From the NCBI GenBank assembly GCA_035438985.1, contig DAORJK010000005.1:1-64000 (forward strand): a stretch of 64,000 nt of DNA. The letters are read 5' to 3'. Of this stretch, positions 52,483 to 59,840 are shown in pieces. Numbering within the stretch: the stretch's first letter is position 1; every line of letters begins with the position of its first letter. A model generated the notes under the pieces. The model was not told where the DNA came from, ran no database searches, and saw nothing but the letters and a program-made list of their open reading frames with translations. The stretch is from UBA4408 sp002389785. Lineage in GTDB: Bacteria > Bacteroidota > Bacteroidia > UBA4408. The translations under genes were made by a program, and so were the position numbers.

Positions 52483-53448
52483 ATGCAATTTAAATCAGAA
52501 TCAGAAGCCGTTGATTTTTTTGTTGGAAAATACAAAGAACTCAACAACGAAATTGGTAAGGTAATTATTGGTCAAAATGAGGTAATCAGAGATGTGCTTA
52601 TTTCTATTTTTAGTCGCGGACATTGTTTATTGGTTGGAGTTCCAGGATTAGCAAAAACCTTGTTGGTTAATACCATTGCCGAAACTTTAGGATTGCAGTT
52701 TAGTCGCATTCAATTTACTCCCGACTTAATGCCTTCAGATATTATTGGTTCAGAAATTTTGGATGAGAGCCGAAATTTTCGTTTCATAAAAGGTCCTCTT
52801 TTTGCAAATATTGTGTTGGCAGATGAAATTAACCGAACTCCTCCCAAAACACAATCATCCTTGCTTGAAGCAATGCAGGAACGTGCTGTTACTGCAGCAG
52901 GAAAACGATACGAATTGGGAAACCCATTTTTCGTGCTCGCTACCCAAAATCCAATTGAACAGGAAGGTACCTACCCTCTTCCTGAAGCACAACTCGATCG
53001 ATTTATGTTTAATGTGTGGCTCGATTATCCAACTTACTCTGAAGAGTTGCAAGTAGTTAAAAATACCACATCCGATAAAAAGGTTACTCTATCGAAAGTG
53101 ATGGACGATAAACAAATTGTCTTTTTTCAGGATTTAGTTCGAAGAATTCCGGTTGCAGAAAATGTGATGGAATATGCTGTTAAACTGGCTATAAAATCGC
53201 GACCTAATTCAGAATTAGCCCCTGATATTGTTAAAAAATATGTAACCTGGGGAGCCGGCCCACGTGCTTCACAGTTTTTAATAGTAGGTGCAAAATGCCA
53301 TGCAATGTTGCAAGGAAAATACTCTCCCGATATTGAAGATGTAAAAGCGGTTAGCACAGCTATTTTGCGTCATCGCATTGTTAGAAATTACAAAGCTGAA
53401 GCAGATGGAGTAAGCGTTGATAGTATTATACTGGAACTTACTCGCTAA
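52483..53448 (+). CDS. MoxR-family AAA+ ATPase
   Basis: This 321-residue cytoplasmic AAA+ ATPase has Walker A LLVGVPGLAKTLLVNTIAET, Walker B NIVLADEINRTPPKTQSSLL, sensor 1 FFVLATQNPIEQEGTYPLPE and the arginine-finger/lid region EAQLDRFMFNVWLDYPTY. MoxR proteins act as chaperones in maturation of metal or envelope complexes, usually with von Willebrand-domain partners. Here it follows periplasmic PPIase genes by 21 bp. No VWA partner is in the window. Confidence 0.9.
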   Translation: MQFKSESEAVDFFVGKYKELNNEIGKVIIGQNEVIRDVLISIFSRGHCLLVGVPGLAKTLLVNTIAETLGLQFSRIQFTPDLMPSDIIGSEILDESRNFRFIKGPLFANIVLADEINRTPPKTQSSLLEAMQERAVTAAGKRYELGNPFFVLATQNPIEQEGTYPLPEAQLDRFMFNVWLDYPTYSEELQVVKNTTSDKKVTLSKVMDDKQIVFFQDLVRRIPVAENVMEYAVKLAIKSRPNSELAPDIVKKYVTWGAGPRASQFLIVGAKCHAMLQGKYSPDIEDVKAVSTAILRHRIVRNYKAEADGVSVDSIILELTR

Positions 53449-53471
53449 TTTTTTTTAAATTGTACGAATAA

Positions 53472-54092
53472 ATGGAATTAAATAACATTGCCGAATTTCA
53501 ATCGAGTCCTGGAATTCGTGAAAAATTGCGTTCGTTTGGTACTGTAAAAAAATTTAAGGAAGAAGAAATTGTTTTACAAGAAAATGCCTTTATTAAAGCT
53601 ATTCCTATTGTACTTACCGGCTCCATTCGAGTGATGCGCACGGATGAGGATGGACGAGAACTATTGTTGTATTACATCAAACCCGGTGAAAGTTGTATCA
53701 TGTCCTTTTTAGGAGGAATACACAGCGATACCAGTAAAGTAAAAGCGATTGCAGAAGAGTCTACCGAATTATTGTTTATTCCTATTGAAATGGTAGCATC
53801 ACTTAGTAAAGAGTTTCCTGAATGGCTCGATTATATTTTTAGATTGTATCACAAACGCTTTGAAGAATTACTGGAAGTGGTAAACGACATTGCGTTTAAA
53901 AAAATGGACGAGCGATTAATAAATTTCATTCGAAAAAAATGTGAGCTGGCTAAAAGCCATACACTTCATGTAACACACGAACAAATTGCGGCCGAACTTG
54001 GAACTGCACGTGTGGTAATTTCACGTTTGCTAAAACACATGGAAGATGAAAAACTCGTTCAATTAGGACGAAATAAAATTACCCTTCTTTAA
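53472..54092 (+). CDS. Crp/Fnr-family transcriptional regulator of the sulfur cluster
   Basis: This 206-residue regulator has an N-terminal cNMP-binding-like beta-roll (GTVKKFKEEEIVLQENAFIK ... GSIRVMRTDEDGRELLLYYI), a dimerisation helix near residues 110-140, and a C-terminal Crp-type HTH (HVTHEQIAAELGTARVVISR). A Cys lies in PGESCIMSFLGG (about residue 75), which could sense redox or sulfur. No N-terminal Fe-S cysteine cluster like E. coli FNR is present. Gene order and matching dyads suggest it activates the downstream rhodanese genes; the ligand is not known. Confidence 0.85.
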   Translation: MELNNIAEFQSSPGIREKLRSFGTVKKFKEEEIVLQENAFIKAIPIVLTGSIRVMRTDEDGRELLLYYIKPGESCIMSFLGGIHSDTSKVKAIAEESTELLFIPIEMVASLSKEFPEWLDYIFRLYHKRFEELLEVVNDIAFKKMDERLINFIRKKCELAKSHTLHVTHEQIAAELGTARVVISRLLKHMEDEKLVQLGRNKITLL

Positions 54093-54131
54093 TAGTTTGT
54101 TTTATCAACCTTAATCAAATTTATTTGCTAT

Positions 54132-54175
54132 GTAACAAAAGTTACTGTAGCTCTCAGTTTGTATTTCCACTTTTG
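54132..54175 (+). promoter_or_regulatory. Crp/Fnr-like operator and promoter, copy 1
   Basis: GTAAC-AAAA-GTTAC at 54132-54145 is a perfect dyad. CACTTTTG at 54168-54175 sits where the -7 box would be, 43 bp from the first dyad base to the last box base. There is no TTTG at -33, which fits activator dependence. It precedes the DUF2892 gene. Confidence 0.65.
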
Positions 54176-54210
54176 GTGCACATTAATATTCACCTTAAAA
54201 AAGAAAACTT

Positions 54211-54417
54211 ATGAAACCAAACATGGGAACCCTCGACAAAGCAATTAGAATAATAGTAGCTATTGGTATTGCTGCATTGTATTATTTCGATAAAATTTCA
54301 GGAATAACTGCAACAATAGGTTTAGTGCTTGCAGGCATTTTTATAGTTACCAGCTTTATGAGTTTTTGTCCACTTTATTTGCCTTTTGGATTTTCAACTC
54401 GAAAAAAGACAGAGTAA
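54211..54417 (+). CDS. DUF2892 (YgaP-type transmembrane) protein
   Basis: This 68-residue protein opens MKPNMGTLDKAIRIIVAIGI and has two TM segments, matching the DUF2892 membrane domain that is fused to a rhodanese in E. coli YgaP. Here it is a separate gene next to several rhodanese genes. A role in exporting or channeling sulfur species or in anchoring a rhodanese is suggested only by this context. It is flanked by operator copies 1 and 2 and is probably transcribed alone. Confidence 0.8.
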   Translation: MKPNMGTLDKAIRIIVAIGIAALYYFDKISGITATIGLVLAGIFIVTSFMSFCPLYLPFGFSTRKKTE

Positions 54418-54479
54418 AATTTCATTCAACTGCCTTTAATATTTCTGTAGCTTTTTAAAGAACTCAAAAAAGGAGCTAT

Positions 54480-54523
54480 GTAACAAAAGTTGCTGTGCAA
54501 TACTTTTTCGCATTCTACTTTTG
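54480..54523 (+). promoter_or_regulatory. Crp/Fnr-like operator and promoter, copy 2
   Basis: GTAAC-AAAA-GTTGC at 54480-54493 differs from copy 1 by one base. TACTTTTG at 54516-54523 is a full -7 match at exactly the same distance (43 bp). It directly precedes the CstB-like gene and has no separate -33 TTTG. Confidence 0.7.
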
Positions 54524-54541
54524 TACTTCAATTTTTTACTC

Positions 54542-55897
54542 ATGGAAATAAAACAATTCGAAGACAAAAACCTTGCACATTATTCCTATGCAATAATCAG
54601 TAATGGAGAAATTGCATTGGTTGACCCGGCTCGTGATCCACAGCCTTATTATGATTTTGCGACAAGTCGTAAAGCAAAAATTACTGCTGTAATTGAAACG
54701 CATCCTCATGCCGATTTTGTAAGTAGCCATCTTGAAATTTCAAAACATACAGGAGCAAACATCTATGTAAGTAAATTGGTTTCTGCCGAATACGAACATG
54801 TTTCTTTCGATGAAGGGGATGCGCTTATGATTGGTTCGGTTACTTTAAAAGCACTCAACACACCAGGTCATTCTCCCGATAGTATAAGTGTGCTCTTGTT
54901 GGATGAAAATGGAAAGGAAATAGCTGTATTTAGTGGTGATACCTTATTTATTGGCGATTGCGGACGTCCTGATTTACGTGAACAAGCTGGAGCAATCACG
55001 GCTGCCAGAAGTGAATTGGCCAAACAGATGTATCATACACTGCGAAATAAATTTATTCCATTATCCGATTCGGTTATTGTATATCCTGCGCATGGTGCAG
55101 GAAGTTTGTGTGGAAAAGGATTGAGCGATGCTGCCTCAAGTACAATGGGTGCCGAAAAATTAAGCAATTGGAGTTTAGGTAACATGTCTGAAACAGATTT
55201 TGTTAACTCCTTATTGCAAGACCAACCTTATGTTCCTAAGTATTTTCTGCACGATGTAACTTTGAATAAAAAGGGCGCAGCAGATTTTACAAAAAGTATA
55301 CAATCATTAGAGATTCGTGATACTATAACTTGTGCAGGTTGTGCCAACTCATTAAATCCAAATTATATAATTATCGATACTAGACCAGAAGCGATTTTTA
55401 AAGCTTCACATCTTAAAAATGCAATCAATTTAATGAACGATTTAAAGTTTGAAACTTGGCTTGGAAGTATAATTGATCCTAACGAAAAATTCTACTTACA
55501 AGCACAGAATGAAACAGAATTAAACACACTTATTAAACGCATTGCTAAAATTGGTTATGAAAATCAAATTGAGCTTGCTTTTATTTCTGAATTTGGAAAT
55601 GAAGCATCGCCAATGTTTCCTGCTGAGGAATTTGAATTATCTACCGAGAATTTCACCATTGTTGATTTGCGGACAGCTGCAGAAAGGGTGGCTAAAAAAA
55701 TATTTTCTAGATCCTATCATATTCCATTAGCTGAATTACGTGAACGTTATCCCGAAATCCCAACTGATAAACCTATTGTTGTCCATTGTGCCGGAGGTTA
55801 CAGAAGTGCAGCCGGAGCAAGTATCTTAAGTTCTAAAGTTAAGGCAAAAATTCCGGTTTATGATTTCAGTGAACGCATTAAACAAGTTGCACAATAG
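54542..55897 (+). CDS. CstB-like persulfide dioxygenase-rhodanese fusion
   Basis: This 451-residue protein has three parts. Residues ~1-240 are a persulfide-dioxygenase-type MBL domain with IETHPHADFVSSHLE, LNTPGHSPDSISVLL, FSGDTLFIGDCGRPDL and VYPAHGAGSLCGKG. Residues ~260-345 are a rhodanese-like domain that lacks the active-site Cys (FYLQAQNETE). Residues ~360-450 are a rhodanese with HCAGGYRSAAGAS (catalytic Cys). The order matches Staphylococcus CstB, which turns persulfides into thiosulfate. The first motif is HxHADF, as in single-iron PDO enzymes. No SQR gene lies nearby. The ATG at 54542 follows operator copy 2. Confidence 0.85.
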   Translation: MEIKQFEDKNLAHYSYAIISNGEIALVDPARDPQPYYDFATSRKAKITAVIETHPHADFVSSHLEISKHTGANIYVSKLVSAEYEHVSFDEGDALMIGSVTLKALNTPGHSPDSISVLLLDENGKEIAVFSGDTLFIGDCGRPDLREQAGAITAARSELAKQMYHTLRNKFIPLSDSVIVYPAHGAGSLCGKGLSDAASSTMGAEKLSNWSLGNMSETDFVNSLLQDQPYVPKYFLHDVTLNKKGAADFTKSIQSLEIRDTITCAGCANSLNPNYIIIDTRPEAIFKASHLKNAINLMNDLKFETWLGSIIDPNEKFYLQAQNETELNTLIKRIAKIGYENQIELAFISEFGNEASPMFPAEEFELSTENFTIVDLRTAAERVAKKIFSRSYHIPLAELRERYPEIPTDKPIVVHCAGGYRSAAGASILSSKVKAKIPVYDFSERIKQVAQ

Positions 55898-55937
55898 ATT
55901 GGACTATTTAATATATCCAGATAATTTAAACCAAGCT

Positions 55938-56126
55938 ATGAATTACCTTATTAAACACAAACTAACAATAATAGGTATCGTTTTAGGAAGCATTTCAGGA
56001 TTTGCCTATTCTTATTTTATTGGCTGCGAAAGCGGGTCTTGCGCAATAACTTCTTCCCCATTTAATAGCTCACTCTATGGTGCAGTAATGGGTGGATTAC
56101 TTTTCTCCATGTTTGAAAAATCTTAA
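55938..56126 (+). CDS. DUF6132-type small membrane protein
   Basis: This 62-residue protein has two TM segments, with the first at about residues 8-28 (LTIIGIVLGSISGFAYSYF) and cysteines in IGCESGSCAITSSPFNSSLY. The Cys-x4-Cys pattern and size fit the DUF6132 family that tends to occur beside rhodanese genes in Bacteroidota. It lies 40 bp after the CstB-like gene and may share its transcript. Function is unknown. Confidence 0.7.
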   Translation: MNYLIKHKLTIIGIVLGSISGFAYSYFIGCESGSCAITSSPFNSSLYGAVMGGLLFSMFEKS

Positions 56127-56150
56127 TTGACTTATGAAAAATTATAAAAA

Positions 56151-56441
56151 ATGAATATAGCACAAGTACTTAAACAAAAAAACGGAACAATTGTAGATGT
56201 AAGAACTCCTGTTGAATTTAGCGGTGGACATGTTGCAGGATCCATTAATATACCCTTACAGGAAATAAATCATCGAATAGAAGAACTTTCTCAGTTAAAA
56301 ATGCCACTTATTTTATGTTGTGCTTCTGGCGGTCGAAGCGGTGTTGCACAGCAAGTACTAAGTGCTAGTAATATTGAATGTTACAACGCAGGTTCATGGT
56401 TGGATGTAAATTATTTAGTATCAAAAACTACCGTAGAATGA
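56151..56441 (+). CDS. Single-domain rhodanese
   Basis: This 96-residue cytoplasmic rhodanese has the entry motif GTIVDVRTPVEFSGGHVAG and the active-site loop LILCCASGGRSGVAQQVL, with a catalytic Cys (the first or second of the CC pair). Length and fold match single-domain sulfurtransferases such as GlpE. It probably moves sulfane sulfur between partners in the cluster. It is the third gene behind operator copy 2. Confidence 0.88.
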   Translation: MNIAQVLKQKNGTIVDVRTPVEFSGGHVAGSINIPLQEINHRIEELSQLKMPLILCCASGGRSGVAQQVLSASNIECYNAGSWLDVNYLVSKTTVE

Positions 56442-56504
56442 ATTCGAAAATAGTTTTACTTTTGATTCACAATCCTACGAACTAATACAACTTACTTTCT
56501 ATCT

Positions 56505-56705
56505 ATGAAAAATAATTTTATACTCGCTTCCTTAGTTGCTTTGTTAGTATTTGGATGCAATTCGCAACCGGCCAATGAAAAAAATGCAGGAGCCGGCGAC
56601 AGCACTCAAACAGCTGCATTATATGTATGCCCAATGCATCCGGAAGTTACCAGTGTTAAAGCCGATACATGCAGCAAGTGCGGTATGGATTTAGAAAAAA
56701 AATAA
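56505..56705 (+). CDS. Heavy-metal-binding-domain lipoprotein
   Basis: This 66-residue protein has a lipoprotein signal (ILASLVALLVFGC). The mature C-terminus ALYVCPMHPEVTSVKADTCSKC contains a YHS-like/HMBD CPMHPE motif and a CxxC pair with GMDL, typical of copper or heavy-metal-binding domains seen in CusB-like proteins and P-type ATPases. It might trap metals in the periplasm. TACTTTTG at 56457-56464 suggests an own promoter, with a degenerate operator-like dyad upstream of it. Confidence 0.8.
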   Translation: MKNNFILASLVALLVFGCNSQPANEKNAGAGDSTQTAALYVCPMHPEVTSVKADTCSKCGMDLEKK

Positions 56706-56725
56706 ATTGGAATTATTTTTCTTAT

Positions 56726-56769
56726 GTAACAAAAGTAGCTGTGTATAGCTTATTTCAGGTGTACCTTTG
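56726..56769 (+). promoter_or_regulatory. Crp/Fnr-like operator and promoter, copy 3
   Basis: GTAAC-AAAA-GTAGC at 56726-56739 shares 14 bases (TATGTAACAAAAGT) with copies 1 and 2. TACCTTTG at 56762-56769 is a full -7 match at the same 43-bp distance. It precedes the rhodanese-OsmC-thioredoxin operon. Confidence 0.7.
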
Positions 56770-56794
56770 CATCTGAAATTAAACTAAAATTAGC

Positions 56795-57112
56795 ATGATA
56801 CAGTTACTAAAAAAAATGTTGGGACTTGGACCAACTGTTGATTACAAAACACTTGTTGCCAATGGAGCAATTGTACTTGATGTTCGCACCAAAGGGGAGT
56901 TTCAAACTGGGCACATTAAAGGTTCTGTTAATATTCCTTTACAAAATTTAGCGGGCGGTAGTTCAAAGCTGGCTAAAAATAAAGTTATAATTACTTGCTG
57001 TGCATCAGGAATGAGAAGCGCTTCAGCTAAGAGTATGTTACGATCGGCAGGGTTTTCGGAAGTACATAATGGAGGTGGATGGATGAGTTTACAAAACAAA
57101 CTCAATCGATAA
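56795..57112 (+). CDS. Single-domain rhodanese
   Basis: This 105-residue rhodanese has ANGAIVLDVRTKGEFQTGH and the active-site loop VIITCCASGMRSASAKSML. The N-terminal stretch MIQLLKKMLGLGPTVDYKTL precedes the fold; no signal peptide is clear. It is the first gene behind operator copy 3 and should be co-transcribed with osmC-trx. It resembles the 56151-56441 rhodanese only at family level, so it is not a recent tandem copy. Confidence 0.88.
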   Translation: MIQLLKKMLGLGPTVDYKTLVANGAIVLDVRTKGEFQTGHIKGSVNIPLQNLAGGSSKLAKNKVIITCCASGMRSASAKSMLRSAGFSEVHNGGGWMSLQNKLNR

Positions 57113-57171
57113 ATTTCCTAATCTCTCTACTTAGAAACTTTCAGTTTCATTTATTAATAACGAATAGAACT

Positions 57172-57600
57172 ATGGATGCACATTATTATAATGTTGATTT
57201 AGTTTGGAAAAAAAATCGATTAGGTGAATTAAGTTCAATTGAACTTACTGATAAAATTGAAGTTGCAACTCCACCCCCATTTGCAAAAGGAATTGAAAAA
57301 ATATGGTCACCCGAACATCTTTTTACTGCCAGTGTTAACAGTTGCTATATGACCACATTTTTAGCAATTGCCGAAAACTCAAAACTCGAATTCATAACCT
57401 TTGAATGTTCCGCTAGCGGCAAACTTGAACAGATCGAAGGAAAGTATGCTATTACAGAAATAGCTTTAAAACCCATACTTAAACTGGTGTCAGATAAAGA
57501 CAAGGAACGCGCTGAACGAATTTTGCAAAAATCGGAAGCAGCATGTTTAATTTCCAATTCAATTAAATCAAAAGTATCTTTGCAAACAACTATAGTTTAA
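57172..57600 (+). CDS. OsmC-family protein
   Basis: This 142-residue protein has the OsmC/Ohr fold: early MDAHYYNVDLVWKKN, then KIWSPEHLFTASVNSCYMTT (first conserved Cys plus Glu) and the late SEAACLISNSIK (second Cys). The two Cys positions fit the peroxide/persulfide reductase site of OsmC/Ohr. The ATG at 57172 is used since an earlier frame start at 57079 lies within the rhodanese gene. Location in a persulfide cluster suggests detoxification of organic peroxides or persulfides. Confidence 0.85.
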   Translation: MDAHYYNVDLVWKKNRLGELSSIELTDKIEVATPPPFAKGIEKIWSPEHLFTASVNSCYMTTFLAIAENSKLEFITFECSASGKLEQIEGKYAITEIALKPILKLVSDKDKERAERILQKSEAACLISNSIKSKVSLQTTIV

Positions 57601-57603
57601 AAA

Positions 57604-57912
57604 ATGGCAACAAAATTTTCAGATTTAATAAATAGTGATGTTCCTACATTAGTTGATTTTTATGCTGAATGGTGCGGACCTTGCAAACAAATGAAACCCA
57701 TATTAGAATCAGTAAAAAACACAGTAAAAGACCAAGCAAGAATCCTAAAAATTGACGTTGATAAAAATCCTCAATTGGCTGCTTCTTTTAATATTCAAGG
57801 GGTACCTACCTTATTGCTTTTTAAGTCTGGAGAAGTAAAATGGCGACAATCGGGAGTAGTTTCTTCTCAGCAACTTAATTCAACATTGGCAAAATTTATC
57901 GCAAATGCTTAA
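57604..57912 (+). CDS. trxA: Thioredoxin
   Basis: This 102-residue cytoplasmic thioredoxin has the active site VDFYAEWCGPCKQMKPILES and the cis-Pro loop FNIQGVPTLLLFKSG. It begins 3 bp after the OsmC gene and overlaps the DUF983 gene by 8 bp, so translation is coupled. It would reduce persulfides or disulfides formed by the neighbouring rhodanese and OsmC proteins. A housekeeping thioredoxin may be elsewhere. Confidence 0.92.
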   Translation: MATKFSDLINSDVPTLVDFYAEWCGPCKQMKPILESVKNTVKDQARILKIDVDKNPQLAASFNIQGVPTLLLFKSGEVKWRQSGVVSSQQLNSTLAKFIANA

Positions 57913-58303
57913 AAATATTCTTTATTCAACCCTCTGGAATAAATGCCCTAGGTGTCATCAAACATCCGTATTTATTGAAAAAAACCCGTATAATCTGAAA
58001 AGATTGTCGCACATGAATACCGCTTGTTCGAACTGTGGCGAAAAATTTGAAAAAGAACCCGGTGCTTATTATGGAGCCATGTATGTAAGCTATGCCTTAA
58101 TGGTTGGATGGTTTGTGGTGTGCTGGGGAGTGGATTCATTTTATATACATTCCGAAACGATTCATTTTCTTGCTTTTGTCATAGTTTCTATTGTGCTTTT
58201 TATGCCACTCACTTTTCGTATTTCAAGATTACTATGGCTTAATTTTTTTATCAAGTTTGATAAAACTAAAATTATACCCGGCAATTCATTTAATAATCAG
58301 TAA
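57905..58303 (+). CDS. DUF983 zinc-ribbon membrane protein
   Basis: This 132-residue protein has an N-terminal zinc ribbon (NKCPRCHQTSVF ... NTACSNCGEKFEKEPGAYYG) and two TM segments after residue ~55. The EKEPGAYYGAMYVSYALMVG block is the DUF983 hallmark. The family lacks a firm function. It overlaps trxA by 8 bp and is 12 bp before the rhodanese-thioredoxin lipoprotein gene, so it is part of the same operon. Confidence 0.85.
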   Translation: MLKNILYSTLWNKCPRCHQTSVFIEKNPYNLKRLSHMNTACSNCGEKFEKEPGAYYGAMYVSYALMVGWFVVCWGVDSFYIHSETIHFLAFVIVSIVLFMPLTFRISRLLWLNFFIKFDKTKIIPGNSFNNQ

Positions 58304-58315
58304 CCCTATTTTTTA

Positions 58316-59038
58316 ATGAAATTAATTAAATCGCTTACTATTTTGCTAATAGTAATAACTTACAGTTGTACAGGATTACCTTCTCAAAATAATGCTACAA
58401 CACTTTCGGTAGTTGACTTTTCAAAAAAAATAAAAGAAATACCCGATGCACCCATACTTGATGTTCGAACTCAGGAAGAGTTTGAGAGTGGACACTTAAA
58501 AGGTGCAAAAAATATTGATTGGAATGCCGATGACTTTGATTCTAAAATTTCCGTTTTTGATAAAAATCAAGCGGTATTTGTATATTGTTTGAGTGGTGGA
58601 AGAAGTTCTTCAGCTGCCGAAAAAATGCGTTCCATTGGCTTTAAACAAGTGTACGAAATGGAAGGTGGTATTATGAAATGGCGTAACCAGAATCTGGAAT
58701 TAGAAGTTGCTGCAGGGAATTCTGAAAAAACTGGAATGACCAGCGAACAATTTACAACCTTGGTAACTTCTTCCATACCTGTATTGGTTGATTTTTATGC
58801 CGATTGGTGTGTTCCATGTAAAAAAATGAAGCCTTATCTGGATGAATTAACTCGGGAATATGCAGGTAAGGTTAAGGTGCTTCGAATTAATGCAGATGAA
58901 AATCCGACGCTTTGTAAATCACTACAAATAGATGCCCTTCCGGTATTATTATTATACAAAAACAATACTCAGGTATGGAAGAATATCGGTTTTATCGACA
59001 AAACCTCAGTTGTTTCACAATTGAAGGCAGTTGAATAA
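58316..59038 (+). CDS. Rhodanese-thioredoxin fusion lipoprotein
   Basis: This 240-residue lipoprotein has a lipoprotein signal (SLTILLIVITYSC, lipobox TYSC). Residues ~30-130 are a rhodanese with DAPILDVRTQEEFESGH and the active-site loop VFVYCLSGGRSSSAAEKM. Residues ~145-240 are a thioredoxin with VDFYADWCVPCKKMKPYLDE and the cis-Pro loop LQIDALPVLLLYKNN. Both catalytic centres look intact. It should act in the periplasm, reducing the persulfide formed on the rhodanese in cis. It is unusual to find both domains fused on a lipid anchor. Confidence 0.88.
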   Translation: MKLIKSLTILLIVITYSCTGLPSQNNATTLSVVDFSKKIKEIPDAPILDVRTQEEFESGHLKGAKNIDWNADDFDSKISVFDKNQAVFVYCLSGGRSSSAAEKMRSIGFKQVYEMEGGIMKWRNQNLELEVAAGNSEKTGMTSEQFTTLVTSSIPVLVDFYADWCVPCKKMKPYLDELTREYAGKVKVLRINADENPTLCKSLQIDALPVLLLYKNNTQVWKNIGFIDKTSVVSQLKAVE

Positions 59039-59076
59039 TTGCATGTTTAGTATCTTGTGGCAATCATTTTTGTTTC

Positions 59077-59745
59077 ATGTTTAAAAATGCACTTTTTTAT
59101 ATTTCCAGTTTTATAATCGAACGTGAAGTAATTCGCACTTCATCGAAGCACAACAGAGAGCTAAAAGTTGTTTTAAACAATGGAAAATTAGTGTTGAATT
59201 CAGGAAAAGCAAATTACTCTTTTGGAAATTTGCACAAGGTTTTTCAAAAAGTATTTTCACGTACCCAACTCGCTAAGAAAAATATTAAATCGGCATTGCT
59301 ACTTGGGTTTGGAACCGGTAGTGTTGCGCATATTTTACGCAATGAATTAAAAATGAATTGCCCTATTACCGGGGTCGAACTTGATTCAGAAGTTATAAAA
59401 TTGGCACATCAATATTTTAAGCTGGCGAGTATACCTGATTGCAAAATTTATGAACAAGATGCTCAAGAATACATTCAATCAACAAAAGAAAAGTACGATT
59501 TAATTGTGGTGGATGTTTTTCATGAAATAGAAGTACCTGATGAGTTACTTCAAGCTTCTTTTATTGAGCATTTAAAAAATAGACTCACTGCAGCCGGACT
59601 AGTGTATTTTAACTTTGTAGTAGATAATTCCAATCAGCGAAATCAACTTACCCAATTAAAACAAGTATTTAGCCAACAATTCAGCAACAACAAGACCTAT
59701 CAGCTGCTCGAGTGTAATTATGTGTTGGTTGGTTTTAAGGAATAA
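59077..59745 (+). CDS. Spermidine-synthase-like methyltransferase-fold protein
   Basis: This 222-residue protein has a Rossmann fold of the polyamine aminopropyltransferase type: SALLLGFGTGSVAHILRN, ITGVELDSEVIKLAHQYF, and YDLIVVDVFHEIEVPDEL. It lacks the N-terminal beta-barrel domain and the catalytic Asp-Pro pattern expected of SpeE, so true spermidine synthase activity is unlikely. It follows the sulfur operon by 38 bp and may be read with it, but its role is unknown. Confidence 0.65.
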   Translation: MFKNALFYISSFIIEREVIRTSSKHNRELKVVLNNGKLVLNSGKANYSFGNLHKVFQKVFSRTQLAKKNIKSALLLGFGTGSVAHILRNELKMNCPITGVELDSEVIKLAHQYFKLASIPDCKIYEQDAQEYIQSTKEKYDLIVVDVFHEIEVPDELLQASFIEHLKNRLTAAGLVYFNFVVDNSNQRNQLTQLKQVFSQQFSNNKTYQLLECNYVLVGFKE

Positions 59746-59783
59746 AAATACCTTAAAATTCGCCTCACTGCAATTGATTTACA

Positions 59784-59814
59784 TTTGCACATTCACACAT
59801 TTAGCTTACATTTG
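59784..59814 (+). promoter_or_regulatory. Bacteroidota-type promoter of efp
   Basis: TTTG at 59784-59787 and TACATTTG at 59807-59814 are separated by 19 bp, a full match to the Bacteroidota -33/-7 pattern. The 12-mer TTACATTTGCAC occurs twice, at 59779-59790 and 59806-59817, so the upstream copy supplies the -33 element. Confidence 0.65.
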
Positions 59815-59840
59815 CACTCCAAAAAATTAAAATTATAATT

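Noticed and set aside
56418..56464. Possible fourth operator, GTATC-AAAA-ACTAC, before TACTTTTG
   Set aside because: Two dyad mismatches, spacing differs by 3 bp from the other three, and it lies within the rhodanese coding sequence.
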